DNA of 64,000 nt from contig NZ_CP065424.1 in assembly GCF_017809215.1 (NCBI RefSeq), forward strand, positions 3,380,001 through 3,444,000. The letters are read 5' to 3'. The DNA is from Heyndrickxia oleronia (GTDB lineage Bacteria > Bacillota > Bacilli > Bacillales > Bacillaceae_C). The translations under genes and the position numbers were made by a program. This document shows, piece by piece, positions 16,848 through 26,039 of this stretch. Below the pieces are notes generated by a model. That model worked only from the letters and a program-made list of their open reading frames with translations, searched no databases and had not been told where the DNA came from. The first letter of the stretch is position 1. Each line of letters opens with the position of its first letter.

Positions 16848-17966
16848 TTAGGGCTCTTTATGGTTTTGTTTATGGTTGTTTCCTCTATTGCTGTTCTCCC
16901 AACCATTATGTTTATCGTTCCTCCACTTATTAGCGTTTTGATTCCGTTTAGAGTTTATTCCATTATTATTTTTAGAATTAGGGGCTACATTTTTGACATT
17001 AGGTGAAGGATTTTCATGTTTATTGAATCGCTTTGGTATAGAAGGCACAACTTTCCTATCTCGATTCTTTATATGCGACCAATTTTGTTCATTTCTATTC
17101 TCATTATGTATATGTACTTTTGTATCCGTTTCTTTCTGTGTTTCTTTTTTTATCTCTTTTTCAATACGCTCTTGCTTCCACTTCTTCTCTTCATCTTTCC
17201 TCATTCGTTGGACTGGTTTTATCCTCATATCCTTTTGATCAAATGGGTCGCTTTGTTTTTCGATTTTTATATTGGATATACTTGTTTTATGATTTGAATC
17301 AGCTGAACGATCTTGCTTTACTTCCTTTTTACCCTTATTTTCTTCAGAAATAAATTTTCCCGCTGATATCCCTTTTTTTTGTGCAGAAGCTCTTTCCTTC
17401 ATTGATCCTTTAATCACCTTGATATTAGCTTCTTTCTTTTGAACATTATGTTGGATCTTTTGTACTTCCTTTTCAATTCGCTGCTGATTTTTTTCGTCTT
17501 TTGAAATAGAAGCAATAACGATGTTCTTTTCTGAGTTTAGTGAATCATATTGATTAATTAACTTAGTAGCAACAGGAGTAAATAATTGATTCTTCTCAAT
17601 TTGAATAGTTGATAATAATTTCTCACCAGCTGAATTATAAGCATGGGTACCTATAATATGTAAATTTTCATCTAAAACAAATTCTATACTTGAATCCATA
17701 TCCATGGTTACATATGCAAAAGCTTGATCCTTTTTCAAAGGATTTATAATTAAAAAGCATATAAAAAGGATAGCAGCAACACTAGATGATAAGGACCAAA
17801 ACGTGAATTTTTTACGATTTGCTTTAGATTCCTCATATGGATAAAAAAAGATTTCTTCCCCAACTTCCAAAGGAGTTCCATTATTCTTTCCCTTTACAAA
17901 TTCACCTTCAGGGGTCAGCATGACTAAATACTGACGTTTTATTTCTAATACGACTCCTTTTTTCAT
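16848..17966 (-). CDS. rsgI: Anti-sigma-I factor RsgI
   Basis: A 372-residue single-pass membrane anti-sigma factor. The N-terminal ~50 residues (KKGVVLEIKRQYLVMLTPEG) form the RsgI_N domain that binds SigI. One TM segment is at ~58-76. An extracellular beta-rich domain (~80-180) includes AFAYVTMDMDSSIEFVLDEN, and a long charged Lys/Glu/Gln then Asn-rich low-complexity tail follows. The start overlaps the sigI stop (TAATG), giving coupled expression. Unlike clostridial RsgIs it lacks a carbohydrate-binding module, so the sensed stimulus is probably envelope stress. Confidence 0.9.
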   Translation of the reverse strand: MKKGVVLEIKRQYLVMLTPEGEFVKGKNNGTPLEVGEEIFFYPYEESKANRKKFTFWSLSSSVAAILFICFLIINPLKKDQAFAYVTMDMDSSIEFVLDENLHIIGTHAYNSAGEKLLSTIQIEKNQLFTPVATKLINQYDSLNSEKNIVIASISKDEKNQQRIEKEVQKIQHNVQKKEANIKVIKGSMKERASAQKKGISAGKFISEENKGKKEVKQDRSADSNHKTSISNIKIEKQSDPFDQKDMRIKPVQRMRKDEEKKWKQERIEKEIKKETQKETDTKVHIHNENRNEQNWSHIKNRDRKVVPSIPKRFNKHENPSPNVKNVAPNSKNNNGINSKRNQNANKWRNDKHNGWENSNRGNNHKQNHKEP

Positions 17967-18694
17967 TACGTTAACCGTCCTTTTAAATACTCCTTTAAAT
18001 AAACAAAATCAGAAGACATGATTAAGACTATGGCAATTATATACTTTCGATTGCGTTCCAGAGTTTTACGACTAACCTTCACTTTTTTCTCTAATAATTT
18101 TATTGGTAGACGTTTTTTTTCTTTTAAATAAGCAAAAAGCTTTTCATCTTCAACTAAGGTTTTTGCAACAGAAATTGCGCTTTCTCTTGCATCCTCATGT
18201 TTTGGAGAATGAGTGACTAAATCGTGAAAATTCAACCCGTAGGATTGTAACACTATTTCAAGTCGTAAAATCTCTTCTTTACGTTTTTCATTGTCCAGTG
18301 AACGATTATACTCTTCAATTGAAAGAGTGTCCTCATATGCAGAAGATGAGGAATCCTCATCCGGGTTGCGATCTAACCTTAAATCTTTATACTTATTTGT
18401 GCTTCTTAAATAATCAATGACTCTTCTTTTTATAATCACTTCTGCAAAGGCTAATAACGAAGAGCCTTTAGAAGTATCAAATTTAAGAATGGCATCGTGG
18501 AATGCGATTAGGCCAATGCTAAATTCATCGTCACTATTACTTATATAATGTTTACATACAGAGGAAACTGTCTTTTTTATAAATGGTTGATAATCTTGAA
18601 GAAGTTGGTTTAACAACTCTTCATCCCCATTTTGGATCGAAAAAGCCATTTCCTCCAATGTCTTTTTCTTATCTTTCACTAAAAAGCCACGCAT
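17966..18694 (-). CDS. sigI: RNA polymerase sigma factor SigI
   Basis: A 242-residue alternative sigma factor of the SigI (YkoZ) type. The region-2-like segment contains DDEFSIGLIAFHDAILKFD and SLLAFAEVIIKRRVIDYLR, while region 4 is the divergent SigI-C form. In B. subtilis SigI responds to heat and envelope stress and is held by RsgI. ATG 18694 follows GAGGTGAG; a TTG immediately before it is less likely. The order ykoY-sigI-rsgI-sspD is conserved with B. subtilis. Confidence 0.92.
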   Translation of the reverse strand: MRGFLVKDKKKTLEEMAFSIQNGDEELLNQLLQDYQPFIKKTVSSVCKHYISNSDDEFSIGLIAFHDAILKFDTSKGSSLLAFAEVIIKRRVIDYLRSTNKYKDLRLDRNPDEDSSSSAYEDTLSIEEYNRSLDNEKRKEEILRLEIVLQSYGLNFHDLVTHSPKHEDARESAISVAKTLVEDEKLFAYLKEKKRLPIKLLEKKVKVSRKTLERNRKYIIAIVLIMSSDFVYLKEYLKGRLT

Positions 18695-18828
18695 CAACTC
18701 ACCTCATCCTGCAACATATTATAGCATGGACAAGGGGCATCTTTAGTTTTCTATCTAATTACAAAATTATTTCATCATATATAATTTCGGTGGGGATGAG
18801 CAAATTTTTGAGGGTATCTGTAATTTTT

Positions 18829-19599
18829 TTAAGCGCTTCTCCGTAATTTATTTGCTTTTTTTCGCGATACTAAATAGCCGCTTATAGCAATAGATAGAAG
18901 TACACCCCAGAAAATTACCTTCCATACAAATGATTCAGGAAAATGCTCTTCGATAACATGAATACTTGGATGTGCAAGTGTAAAAACAACTAATTTTACC
19001 CCTACCCATCCGACAATGAGAAATGCAGATGTTTCGAGGCTAGGATATTTCTTTAATAAATTGACAAACCATTTTGCCGCAAATCGAATAATGACTAATC
19101 CTATGATCCCCCCAAAAAGCATCACTAAAAATTGGCCACCATCAATCCCACCCATTTTAAACCAACCTGTAGGTTTTAACGTAACAGCAAGGGCAACGGC
19201 TGCTAACATGGAATCAACTGCAAACGCAATATCTGCCATTTCCACTTTTAAAACAGTCATCCAAAAGGAAGATCCTTTGTTATCCTTTACCTTATCTCCT
19301 TTTTTAAATTTGTGTTTTGACTGTTTCAATAAATGATGTACCGAAATATAAAGTAGATAGGCAGCACCAATAGCCTGAATTTGCCATACATTAACTAAAA
19401 AGGAAATGAGAAATAGAGCGCCAAATCTAAATACAAATGCTCCGACTAATCCATAGAATAAAGCTTTCTTCTGTTTTTCTTCAGGTAAATGCTTCACCAT
19501 CACTGCCATAACAACTGCATTATCTGCAGCCAATATTCCTTCTAAACCAACTAAAATCAATAAGACCCAACCATACTCAAGTACCATTGAAATGTCCAT
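18829..19599 (-). CDS. ykoY: TerC-family manganese exporter-like protein YkoY
   Basis: A 256-residue membrane protein with about seven TM segments and the TerC signatures EGILAADNAVVMAV and ADIAFAVDSMLAAVA, whose acidic residues are candidate metal ligands. TerC proteins such as MeeF/MeeY help export Mn2+ and metallate secreted enzymes. A yybP-ykoY manganese riboswitch lies directly upstream, which fixes the likely regulation: Mn2+ turns the gene on. GGGAGGAG precedes the ATG. Confidence 0.92.
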   Translation of the reverse strand: MDISMVLEYGWVLLILVGLEGILAADNAVVMAVMVKHLPEEKQKKALFYGLVGAFVFRFGALFLISFLVNVWQIQAIGAAYLLYISVHHLLKQSKHKFKKGDKVKDNKGSSFWMTVLKVEMADIAFAVDSMLAAVALAVTLKPTGWFKMGGIDGGQFLVMLFGGIIGLVIIRFAAKWFVNLLKKYPSLETSAFLIVGWVGVKLVVFTLAHPSIHVIEEHFPESFVWKVIFWGVLLSIAISGYLVSRKKANKLRRSA

Positions 19600-19647
19600 A
19601 TAAGAGTTCTCCTCCCTTGTTTCTTCTGAACGAAAATCACCTATACA

Positions 19648-19800
19648 GACAAAAAAGACCCCTGCCTATTATAGGCAAAGGTCTTGCTAGACATAAATTA
19701 TGCCAACAAAGCCGATGGAATTCATCCATGGAATGACGACTTTGTTTTAGATGTATAACACATCTAACGCTACTCCCCTTTGACAATTCGTCAAAAGATA
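19648..19800 (-). ncRNA. yybP-ykoY manganese riboswitch
   Basis: On the minus strand the leader begins with the diagnostic AAAGGGGAGTAGC (19769-19782 region), followed by a GTTAGATGTG/CATCTAA stem. It ends in a terminator hairpin GACCTTTGCCTATA / TATAGGCAGGGGTC with a T-run (19651-19685). Manganese binding favours antitermination of ykoY, 50 bases downstream. Confidence 0.92.
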
Positions 19801-19847
19801 TTCGTTTATAATAAAAGTATAGTGGAGAATATATTAAATTTCAACTA

Positions 19848-20318
19848 CTAATTTTCTAACTTTTTGAACTTTATTATTAAATATTGAATAATGAAACCAA
19901 TTCCTAAACCGGGTATTAAGAAGATCATCGGTAAAAAGACAGGTCCGATAAAAATACCGTTGACATACACTAAAGGTGAATACATTAATCCAATTGTAAC
20001 AAAATAAGCTCCAAAGGCAAAAGGAATATACTGATAGCGTTTCTCTTTATCCTGAGCCATTTTAAAGGCATCCCACATAGCAAACATATATAGACACGGG
20101 TAAAACATTAGCCATTGATAATCAATTACATTAGCGGCTTCAGCTGTTTTTCCTAAAAAGCTCAACATAATTCCCTTATTAAAATGACTGTTCACATTAA
20201 TTATAAATTCAAGACTGACGAAAAATAGTCCTTTAATAATGGAACCCGATAATAATTGTGAAAATCCTGGTAGTGCAATACTCCACAAAATGGCTTCTAA
20301 TGGTTCAACCTTTTTCAT
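19848..20318 (-). CDS. Membrane protein, paralogue of the protein at 38987-39775
   Basis: About 156 residues with four hydrophobic segments. The first ~95 residues (LPGFSQLLSGSIIKGLFF, INVNSHFNKGIMLSFLGK, YMFAMWDAFKMAQDKEK) align with each half of the 262-aa protein encoded at 38987. I place the start at ATG 20318, 8 bases after the stop of the upstream 52-aa gene and behind AAGGA. Longer frames (ATG 20354 or 20423) lack a binding site. No function is known. Confidence 0.6.
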   Translation of the reverse strand: MKKVEPLEAILWSIALPGFSQLLSGSIIKGLFFVSLEFIINVNSHFNKGIMLSFLGKTAEAANVIDYQWLMFYPCLYMFAMWDAFKMAQDKEKRYQYIPFAFGAYFVTIGLMYSPLVYVNGIFIGPVFLPMIFLIPGLGIGFIIQYLIIKFKKLEN

Positions 20319-20325
20319 TTGTTCC

Positions 20326-20484
20326 TTATGAAAATCTCGTAGTTTCAGCTTCATCTGGTTCCGGTCGTTGAAGAAGTCTTTCATACGAAGCTTGGAGTAA
20401 TTTCCCACTAGGAATACTATCATTCAAAAAATCAATCCATAAGCTTGAAAAATCCAATGTCTCTCTATCATTATTCTCCATCAT
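20326..20484 (-). CDS. 52-aa small protein upstream of the membrane protein
   Basis: An acidic small protein starting MMENNDRETLDFSSLWIDFL with an excellent AGGAGG site. It ends 8 bases before the preferred start of the following membrane-protein gene, so the two look like a coupled operon. It is too short for most gene finders. No family recognised. Confidence 0.55.
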   Translation of the reverse strand: MMENNDRETLDFSSLWIDFLNDSIPSGKLLQASYERLLQRPEPDEAETTRFS

Positions 20485-20574
20485 TTTTTCCTCCTATTCA
20501 TATCCATATAATTTCCATATTCGAAATTAATATTCCTATAAACAGAGAAGAAAAATACATTCAACCTTATCTCA

Positions 20575-21960
20575 TTAATTTTTATCAATCATTGTTAATG
20601 TCTTACCAGTAAATCCAAAAAGAATCGTTAGCAGTGGAGATAACAGACAGAAAAAGGCAAATGGAAAATATTCTAATGTTGAAACACCTAGTACATTTGT
20701 TAAAAATACTCCACAAACACTCCATGGAACTAATGGATTGACTACGGTTCCGGCATCTTCTAAAACTCGTGAAAGATTTTTATTTGCTAAGCCAACCTTT
20801 TGAAATGATTGTTGAAAAGATTCTCCTGTTAAAATAATAGATAAATATTGTTCACCAATAAAAATATTAATACCTACAGCAGTTAGAGCTGCTGCCATAA
20901 TCACAGATCCAACTTTATTTAATATCTTTCCTAATGATTGGAGTAACACTGGTATTATTCCTAACGCAAATGTTAAACCTCCCATACTTAATGCTAAAAT
21001 GATTAATGATACCGTAAACATCATACTATTTATTCCGCCCCTAGTTAGTAGACTATCAATGGCTGTATTACCCGTTTCAGATACATATCCATTGAAAAGA
21101 ATACTGAATAACTCTTTCCCGGAAGTAAAATGATGAAAATAGGAAAGTATAACTGCAAAAATTGAATTAAATGCTAAAGTAATGAAAGCAGAAATTTTTT
21201 TTATGGCAAATATAACTAATACAAGGATCGGAAGCAAACTATACCAATGGACTAAATTTGTCTGCATCAAACTTTCTTGATAGCTGATTAAGCGATGTAA
21301 ATTAGCAGAAGATGCATTCGGTGATATGATTGCGTATACGATTAAACTAATAATAAACCCAGGAACAGTTGTCCATGCCATATTCCTGATATGTTCAAAC
21401 AAATCAACCTTCAGCATCATTGACGCAATACTTGTTGTATCGGACAAAGGTGACATTTTATCACCAAAAAAAGCACCTGAAACGATAGCACCAGCGGTTA
21501 TAGCTAATGATGCATCAATAGCAGAAGCAACCCCAATAAATGCTACTCCTAATGTTGCAGAGGTTGTTAACGAACTACCGATGGCCATTCCCACAATCGC
21601 TGTCGTAATAAAAGCAATCGCATAAAAGAAGTGAACAGAAACTATTTTAAATCCAAGATAAACCAAAGTGGGAATTGTCCCACTAATCATCCACGCTGAA
21701 ATTAACAGTCCAATCAGAAAAAAGATAAAGATAGCAGAGATACCTGATTTTGCACCATTGGTCATCCCCTCTTCAAGTTTTTTAAAAGGAACCTTCCTTA
21801 TTAACCCGTATAGAATCAATAGAAAAATTGTTAACAAGATTGGAATATGAGGCGCTGCAGAAAATTTTATAATTCCACCGCTAATTAATCCTACAATACA
21901 AATAGCAAGGATAATAGCTTCAATTATTGTTGGTGTGTAAACTTTTTTAATACTAAACAC
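20575..21960 (-). CDS. nhaC: NhaC-family antiporter
   Basis: A 461-residue protein with ~11-12 TM segments. The SGAFFGDKMSPLSDTTSIAS stretch is the NhaC-family signature. Members exchange Na+/H+ or carry organic anions and amino acids. The start is GTG 21960, with GGGGGA ~6 bases upstream. Control by a T-box leader whose specifier reads TAC argues that this copy serves tyrosine uptake rather than sodium homeostasis, as proposed for T-box-linked NhaC paralogues in other Bacilli. Confidence 0.88.
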   Translation of the reverse strand: MFSIKKVYTPTIIEAIILAICIVGLISGGIIKFSAAPHIPILLTIFLLILYGLIRKVPFKKLEEGMTNGAKSGISAIFIFFLIGLLISAWMISGTIPTLVYLGFKIVSVHFFYAIAFITTAIVGMAIGSSLTTSATLGVAFIGVASAIDASLAITAGAIVSGAFFGDKMSPLSDTTSIASMMLKVDLFEHIRNMAWTTVPGFIISLIVYAIISPNASSANLHRLISYQESLMQTNLVHWYSLLPILVLVIFAIKKISAFITLAFNSIFAVILSYFHHFTSGKELFSILFNGYVSETGNTAIDSLLTRGGINSMMFTVSLIILALSMGGLTFALGIIPVLLQSLGKILNKVGSVIMAAALTAVGINIFIGEQYLSIILTGESFQQSFQKVGLANKNLSRVLEDAGTVVNPLVPWSVCGVFLTNVLGVSTLEYFPFAFFCLLSPLLTILFGFTGKTLTMIDKN

Positions 21961-21997
21961 GACATTTTCCCCCTATGAAGATTTAATTCAGTTCATA

Positions 21998-22215
21998 CAA
22001 AAAGGAGAGCATCCCCATCCCAAATTAGGGACGAAGACACTCTCCGCGGTACCACCCTAGTTAATGACCCAAGTCATTCACTCTTAAATTCCTATTTTTA
22101 CATACGGTGTATTTCATTTCTATTGCCGCCTGAATTCTCAGCGCCCATTCAGTCTCTTCATGCTGCATCCAATAGAATTACTAGTGTCCGATATAGGAAA
22201 ACTATATAAGCTTTT
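21998..22215 (-). ncRNA. T-box leader upstream of nhaC, probably tyrosine-specific
   Basis: The universal T-box AGGGTGGTACCGCGG is present on the minus strand (22044-22058). It is followed by a terminator GGAGAG...CTCTCC with a T-run (22000-22045). Upstream, Stem I elements are visible, and an unpaired GAAATGAAATACACC segment offers TAC (22111-22109) as specifier, which would read tRNA-Tyr. The T-box call is firm. The specifier is inferred from position. Confidence 0.92.
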
Positions 22216-22383
22216 ACACTTAAACGCTTTTAAGCTTTTATGCAATAAAGTATTTTAATATAATATATCATGTTTTAAAAATAAATCAAGAAAAAATTAA
22301 AAAGACACCGGTCTAAAATGATACGGAAAAGAACCTCTTAGCATGCTTAAGAAACAACAATTATTTAAATAATCGAGAACCGA

Positions 22384-22625
22384 TTATCCATAATATTTTT
22401 TTCCATATTCATTACAATATAATTCGATGGTAAATACTTTTTCAAACGACACTCTTAGTAAAGTCAAAACACCTTCAATGCGGATAATATATTTTTGACC
22501 TCCGTCAACTAATGATGCATTATACGAAGTCTGGTCCCATTTACCAGGAACTCCTGCTTTTTGGGATGATGTTACATCTTTACTCCAATTTCAAGTAAAC
22601 AACGCATTTTCTCATCAACAGTCAA
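22384..22625 (-). pseudogene. Frameshifted small gene
   Basis: A TTG start behind AGGGGGAAGG opens a frame (TVDEKMRCLLEIGVK) that stops after 17 codons. The next frame continues immediately as DVTSSQKAGVPGKWDQTSYN and on to GGQKYIIRIEGVLTLLRVSF, ending at 22384. A single-base deletion near 22570 would account for the break. The product family is not recognised. A sequencing error is an alternative. Confidence 0.4.
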
Positions 22626-22788
22626 ATGTTCCTTCCCCCTCTCATAAAAAATTAGACAATTCTGCGAAAATTTTAGTTTCGTTAAAATAATTAATATTCT
22701 TATGTTATAGTTGAAAATGAAATCATTAGAGTAAGTAGTCAAACTAATGTAAAATGAATTGAGTATTAAATATTAAGGAGGGTTTCAT

Positions 22789-23079
22789 GTGATTAATGCA
22801 GAGGGACTAATAGTCATTGGAGCAGTTGCATTAATTCTTTTTGGGCCAAAAAAATTACCAGAAATAGGTAGAGCGGCAGGAAAGACCATAAGAGAATTTA
22901 AAAATGCAACTAGTGGGTTACTAGAGGATTCAAACACAAAAGAAAATCATAAAAATCAAAATTTCCAATCTCAAAAGGAACAAACAAATAATATTTCAGT
23001 ATCAACGGCTAATGATTTAACAGAAAATTCATCACCCAGTAGTGAAGGTGCTGAAAAAAACTTAAACAATTCAGTTTAA
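22789..23079 (+). CDS. tatA: Sec-independent translocase subunit TatA
   Basis: A 96-residue TatA-type protein that forms the pore of the twin-arginine export machine. A short N-terminal TM (~6-20), the hinge [20 protein letters not shown] and an amphipathic helix are all present, followed by a polar Asn/Ser-rich tail. The start is GTG behind AAGGAGGG. No tatC is adjacent, so this is an orphan TatA (compare B. subtilis TatAc). Confidence 0.93.
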   Translation: MINAEGLIVIGAVALILFGPKKLPEIGRAAGKTIREFKNATSGLLEDSNTKENHKNQNFQSQKEQTNNISVSTANDLTENSSPSSEGAEKNLNNSV

Positions 23080-23104
23080 TAACTTAGTAATTTTGGAGGG
23101 TAAA

Positions 23105-23209
23105 ATGAAAGAATCAAATTCAAATGTTGTTTTATGGCTTTTAATGTTATTAACAGTCCTTATACTTTTTGGTGGTACTGCTCTTAGTTACTATTTATTT
23201 GGAAGATAA
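23105..23209 (+). CDS. 34-aa single-TM micro-protein downstream of tatA
   Basis: It starts MKESNSNVVLW behind TGGAGGG, 25 bases after tatA, and consists of one membrane helix (LLMLLTVLILFGGTALSYYL). A terminator follows directly, so it is the last gene of the tatA transcript. A partner role for TatA is possible but not shown. Confidence 0.6.
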   Translation: MKESNSNVVLWLLMLLTVLILFGGTALSYYLFGR

Positions 23210-23216
23210 ATAATCG

Positions 23217-23240
23217 CCTTCTTAAGAGAAGGTTTTTTTT
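23217..23240 (+). terminator. Terminator of the tatA operon
   Basis: The stem CCTTCT/AGAAGG with a TAAG loop and eight T residues lies 7 bases after the micro-protein stop. Confidence 0.85.
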
Positions 23241-23764
23241 GAACCTACAAACCATTAATTGTATTTTATTCCAAAAATTGTTATATTAATCACAAGTTAT
23301 TAATTGTTAGTTTTAACAAATACAGCACTCAAACTGGTCAATTAAATATTTTGAACAAAGTGAAATCATTTAAAAGGGAATGACCTTAAATTTTTCTATT
23401 ACATTTTACTATGCGCTGGCCCTCTTCTTTCAGTCTACTCTCCTATTATTCTTATACTTTGATGAAAAAGTTAACAAAATAAAAAGACCAGTAATTAAAA
23501 GAAAAAACGTTCGAATAAGAACGTTTCAAAAATGTTCACACCAAACTTGTCATTATCTCTAGAACACATGCAAATATATTTCCCTTATTTATGCTCTCAT
23601 CTGTTTACACTAAGAATTAACTTTATCTCACGTTGCAATTTATTGAATGACTGCGCCATTTTTTTGATATTTAAAAAGAACCAGCCATGCAGATATTCAA
23701 GCTACAATGAATATATCCACATGACCGAGAAAATGGATGTATGAAAAATCCAGGTCAAAAAGTA
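23241..23764. other. Intergenic region without recognised gene
   Basis: Short open frames here have no ribosome binding sites and no recognisable sequence. The only structure seen is a small inverted repeat AACGTTC/GAACGTT near 23506-23525 without a T-run. The region follows the prfC stop and may contain its terminator. Confidence 0.3.
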
Positions 23765-25348
23765 TTAGTTCTCTTGAAAGCCTTCTAATGCATCATATAA
23801 TTTGATCTCTGGATGTTTATCTTGAAACCATCTAAGGGCAAAATCATTTTCAAATAAAAATAATGGTTTATCAAAACGATCTTTCACTAATAAGCTTCGT
23901 GAACTAGATAAAGATTCATTCACTTGATCCTCATTAATCCAACGAGGAATTTTCGATCCGATCGGCTCCATAATAACATCAGAGTTATATTCATTTTTCA
24001 TCCGATGAACAAATACTTCAAACTGCAATTGTCCCACTGCACCTAAAATATAATCTTCCATACGGTATGTTTTATATAACTGAATCGCACCTTCTTGAAC
24101 AAGCTGATGAACTCCCTTATGAAAATGCTTTTGTTTCATTACATTTTTAGCAGATACTTTAACAAAAAGTTCCGGAGAGAATTGTGGTAGCTTTTCATAA
24201 TTAATTAATTGTTTTCCGGATGTAATGGTATCGCCAATTTGATAGGTGCCAGTATCATATAAACCAATGATATCACCACTAACTGCTGTATTCACTGTGC
24301 TTCGATCATCAGCAAGGAATTGCGTAGATTGTGATAACTTCATTGATTTTCCCGTTCTAGAAAGGGTTACATTCATACCACGATCAAACTGACCTGAACA
24401 AATCCGAACAAAAGCAATTCGATCTCGGTGTGCAGGGTTCATATTGGCTTGGATTTTAAACACAAACCCCGAGAAATTATCATCTGCCGGATCAACCGTA
24501 CCGACATCAGACGTACGTGGCTGTGGAGGCGGTGCAAATTGTAAATAAGTTTCAAGAAATGTTTGAACCCCAAAATTTGTCAATGCACTCCCGAAAAATA
24601 CTGGAGTTAATGTCCCATTGGCAATTCGTTCATTCGAAAATTCATTTCCCGCTTCATCCAAAAGAAGTATCTCCTCTAATGCCTGTTCATAAAGAGAAGA
24701 TTGCTTGATTGGTGAATCTCCTTCAAGCTCTCCATCCTCATTCAACGGTAAAAATCTTTCTTGTTCTTCTACACGAAATTGTTCGATACGTTTATGATAA
24801 CGATCATAAATTCCTAGAAATTCTTTCCCCATTCCAATCGGCCAGTTCATCGGATACGATTCAATACCAAGTACTTCCTCTAGTTCAGCTAGTAACTCAA
24901 GTGGAGTTTTTCCTTGTCGATCAAGTTTGTTAATAAATGTAAAAATCGGAATCCCTCTCATCCGACACACTTTAAATAACTTTAATGTTTGTTCCTCAAT
25001 CCCTTTAGCTGCATCTACGATCATCACCGCACTATCAACCGCCATTAGGGTACGATATGTGTCTTCACTGAAATCCTGGTGCCCAGGTGTATCGAGGATA
25101 TTCACCCTTTTTCCATCATACTCAAATTGCATTACAGAAGATGTTACAGAGATCCCTCTTTGTTTTTCAATCTCCATCCAATCTGACGTTGCAAATTTAC
25201 CTGATTTTTTTCCTTTTACCGTCCCTGCTGCACGAATGGCTCCTCCAAACAATAGTAATTGCTCAGTTAAAGTTGTTTTTCCGGCATCTGGGTGGGAAAT
25301 AATTGCAAAGGTTCTTCTTGAAAGAACCTCATCTTTTAATGAAGTCAT
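23765..25348 (-). CDS. prfC: Peptide chain release factor 3
   Basis: A 527-residue translational GTPase that recycles RF1/RF2 after termination. G1 HPDAGKTT (19-26), G3 [17 protein letters not shown]4 NKLD and the RF3-typical [20 protein letters not shown] switch segment are all intact, followed by the beta-barrel and C-terminal domains. AAAGGGA precedes the ATG. Full-length; no anomaly. Confidence 0.96.
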   Translation of the reverse strand: MTSLKDEVLSRRTFAIISHPDAGKTTLTEQLLLFGGAIRAAGTVKGKKSGKFATSDWMEIEKQRGISVTSSVMQFEYDGKRVNILDTPGHQDFSEDTYRTLMAVDSAVMIVDAAKGIEEQTLKLFKVCRMRGIPIFTFINKLDRQGKTPLELLAELEEVLGIESYPMNWPIGMGKEFLGIYDRYHKRIEQFRVEEQERFLPLNEDGELEGDSPIKQSSLYEQALEEILLLDEAGNEFSNERIANGTLTPVFFGSALTNFGVQTFLETYLQFAPPPQPRTSDVGTVDPADDNFSGFVFKIQANMNPAHRDRIAFVRICSGQFDRGMNVTLSRTGKSMKLSQSTQFLADDRSTVNTAVSGDIIGLYDTGTYQIGDTITSGKQLINYEKLPQFSPELFVKVSAKNVMKQKHFHKGVHQLVQEGAIQLYKTYRMEDYILGAVGQLQFEVFVHRMKNEYNSDVIMEPIGSKIPRWINEDQVNESLSSSRSLLVKDRFDKPLFLFENDFALRWFQDKHPEIKLYDALEGFQEN

Positions 25349-25439
25349 GTAGTAAAATCCCTTTCTGTTGTAAATTCTTACTCATTTAATTTAAGCATTT
25401 TTCATTTTCACATTGGATTCACCTTAACAACTATATATT

Positions 25440-25679
25440 TTACATTTCTCGTGTCCACTGATTAATTCGATGTCCAAGTGTGATGGCTTCTTGTTCATCT
25501 AATTTGGAACTAAGTGAATGAATGATTTGATTTAATAATTCTTCACCAAAATCATCATATGTAAATTTTGTTGACCATTCTAAGGTAGGAACAGCCACCA
25601 CAAAGTATTCGTCTTTTTTATTTTCATATATAAATATGTTTAACTCAGCATCACTAAGTATAGTTTTACGAATTTTCAT
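25440..25679 (-). CDS. yueH: YueH-family protein, 79 aa
   Basis: A small alpha/beta protein (MKIRKTILSDAELNIFIYEN, then FVVAVPTLEWSTKFTYDDFG) that resembles the uncharacterised Bacillus YueH family. ATG 25679 follows GGAGG; the in-frame GTG 18 bases earlier merely encodes that site. Function unknown. It lies behind prfC's promoter region on the same strand but with a 74-base gap. Confidence 0.65.
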   Translation of the reverse strand: MKIRKTILSDAELNIFIYENKKDEYFVVAVPTLEWSTKFTYDDFGEELLNQIIHSLSSKLDEQEAITLGHRINQWTREM

Positions 25680-25756
25680 TTTCAATCCTCCAGTCACAAA
25701 TTATATTATAAAGGAAAAAGGGGGAAGAAAAAAACAAATTCCGTGAGCCAATAAAA

Positions 25757-25800
25757 AAAAGACTTCCGTAAAAAGCTGCAATCCTTTTTCGAAAGTCTTT
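25757..25800 (-). terminator. Terminator downstream of the DmpA-like gene
   Basis: AAAGACTT and AAGTCTTT form a stem around a ~25-base loop, followed on the minus strand by a T-run. It lies on the far side of repeat copy B from the DmpA-like stop. Confidence 0.6.
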
Positions 25801-25836
25801 ATTTCATTTAATTTCTAATACAATAATAAAGAAAAT

Positions 25837-26023
25837 CTGTTTTTGTTTAGTTTGTTAATTTTGTAAAAGCCCAACTGCCGCCTTTTACACCAATAAAGGT
25901 TTCATCGATTCTTATGGAGGTTGCAGCTCTTTTCTCATTGAAATGAAAGGTGTAGCAGTCTTTTGCCGATAGTTATTGGTTAAAAACTGTTGTTAAATAG
26001 CAACAATGTTTGAGAAAAGAGCC
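25837..26023 (+). repeat. Dispersed ~185 bp intergenic repeat, copy B
   Basis: This segment aligns with 44818-44996 in the same orientation and with 5868-6052 inverted. It shows the same ordered landmarks, ending in AACAATGTTTGAGAAAAGAG. It lies between the terminator and the stop of the DmpA-like gene, so it is transcribed as 3' sequence. Confidence 0.7.
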
Positions 26024-26039
26024 TAAGGAATAAAACTTT

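Noticed and set aside
23380..23744. Two overlapping plus-strand frames of 60-70 codons
   Set aside because: No ribosome binding sites, no recognisable sequence, and they run toward the prfC 3' end without terminators.
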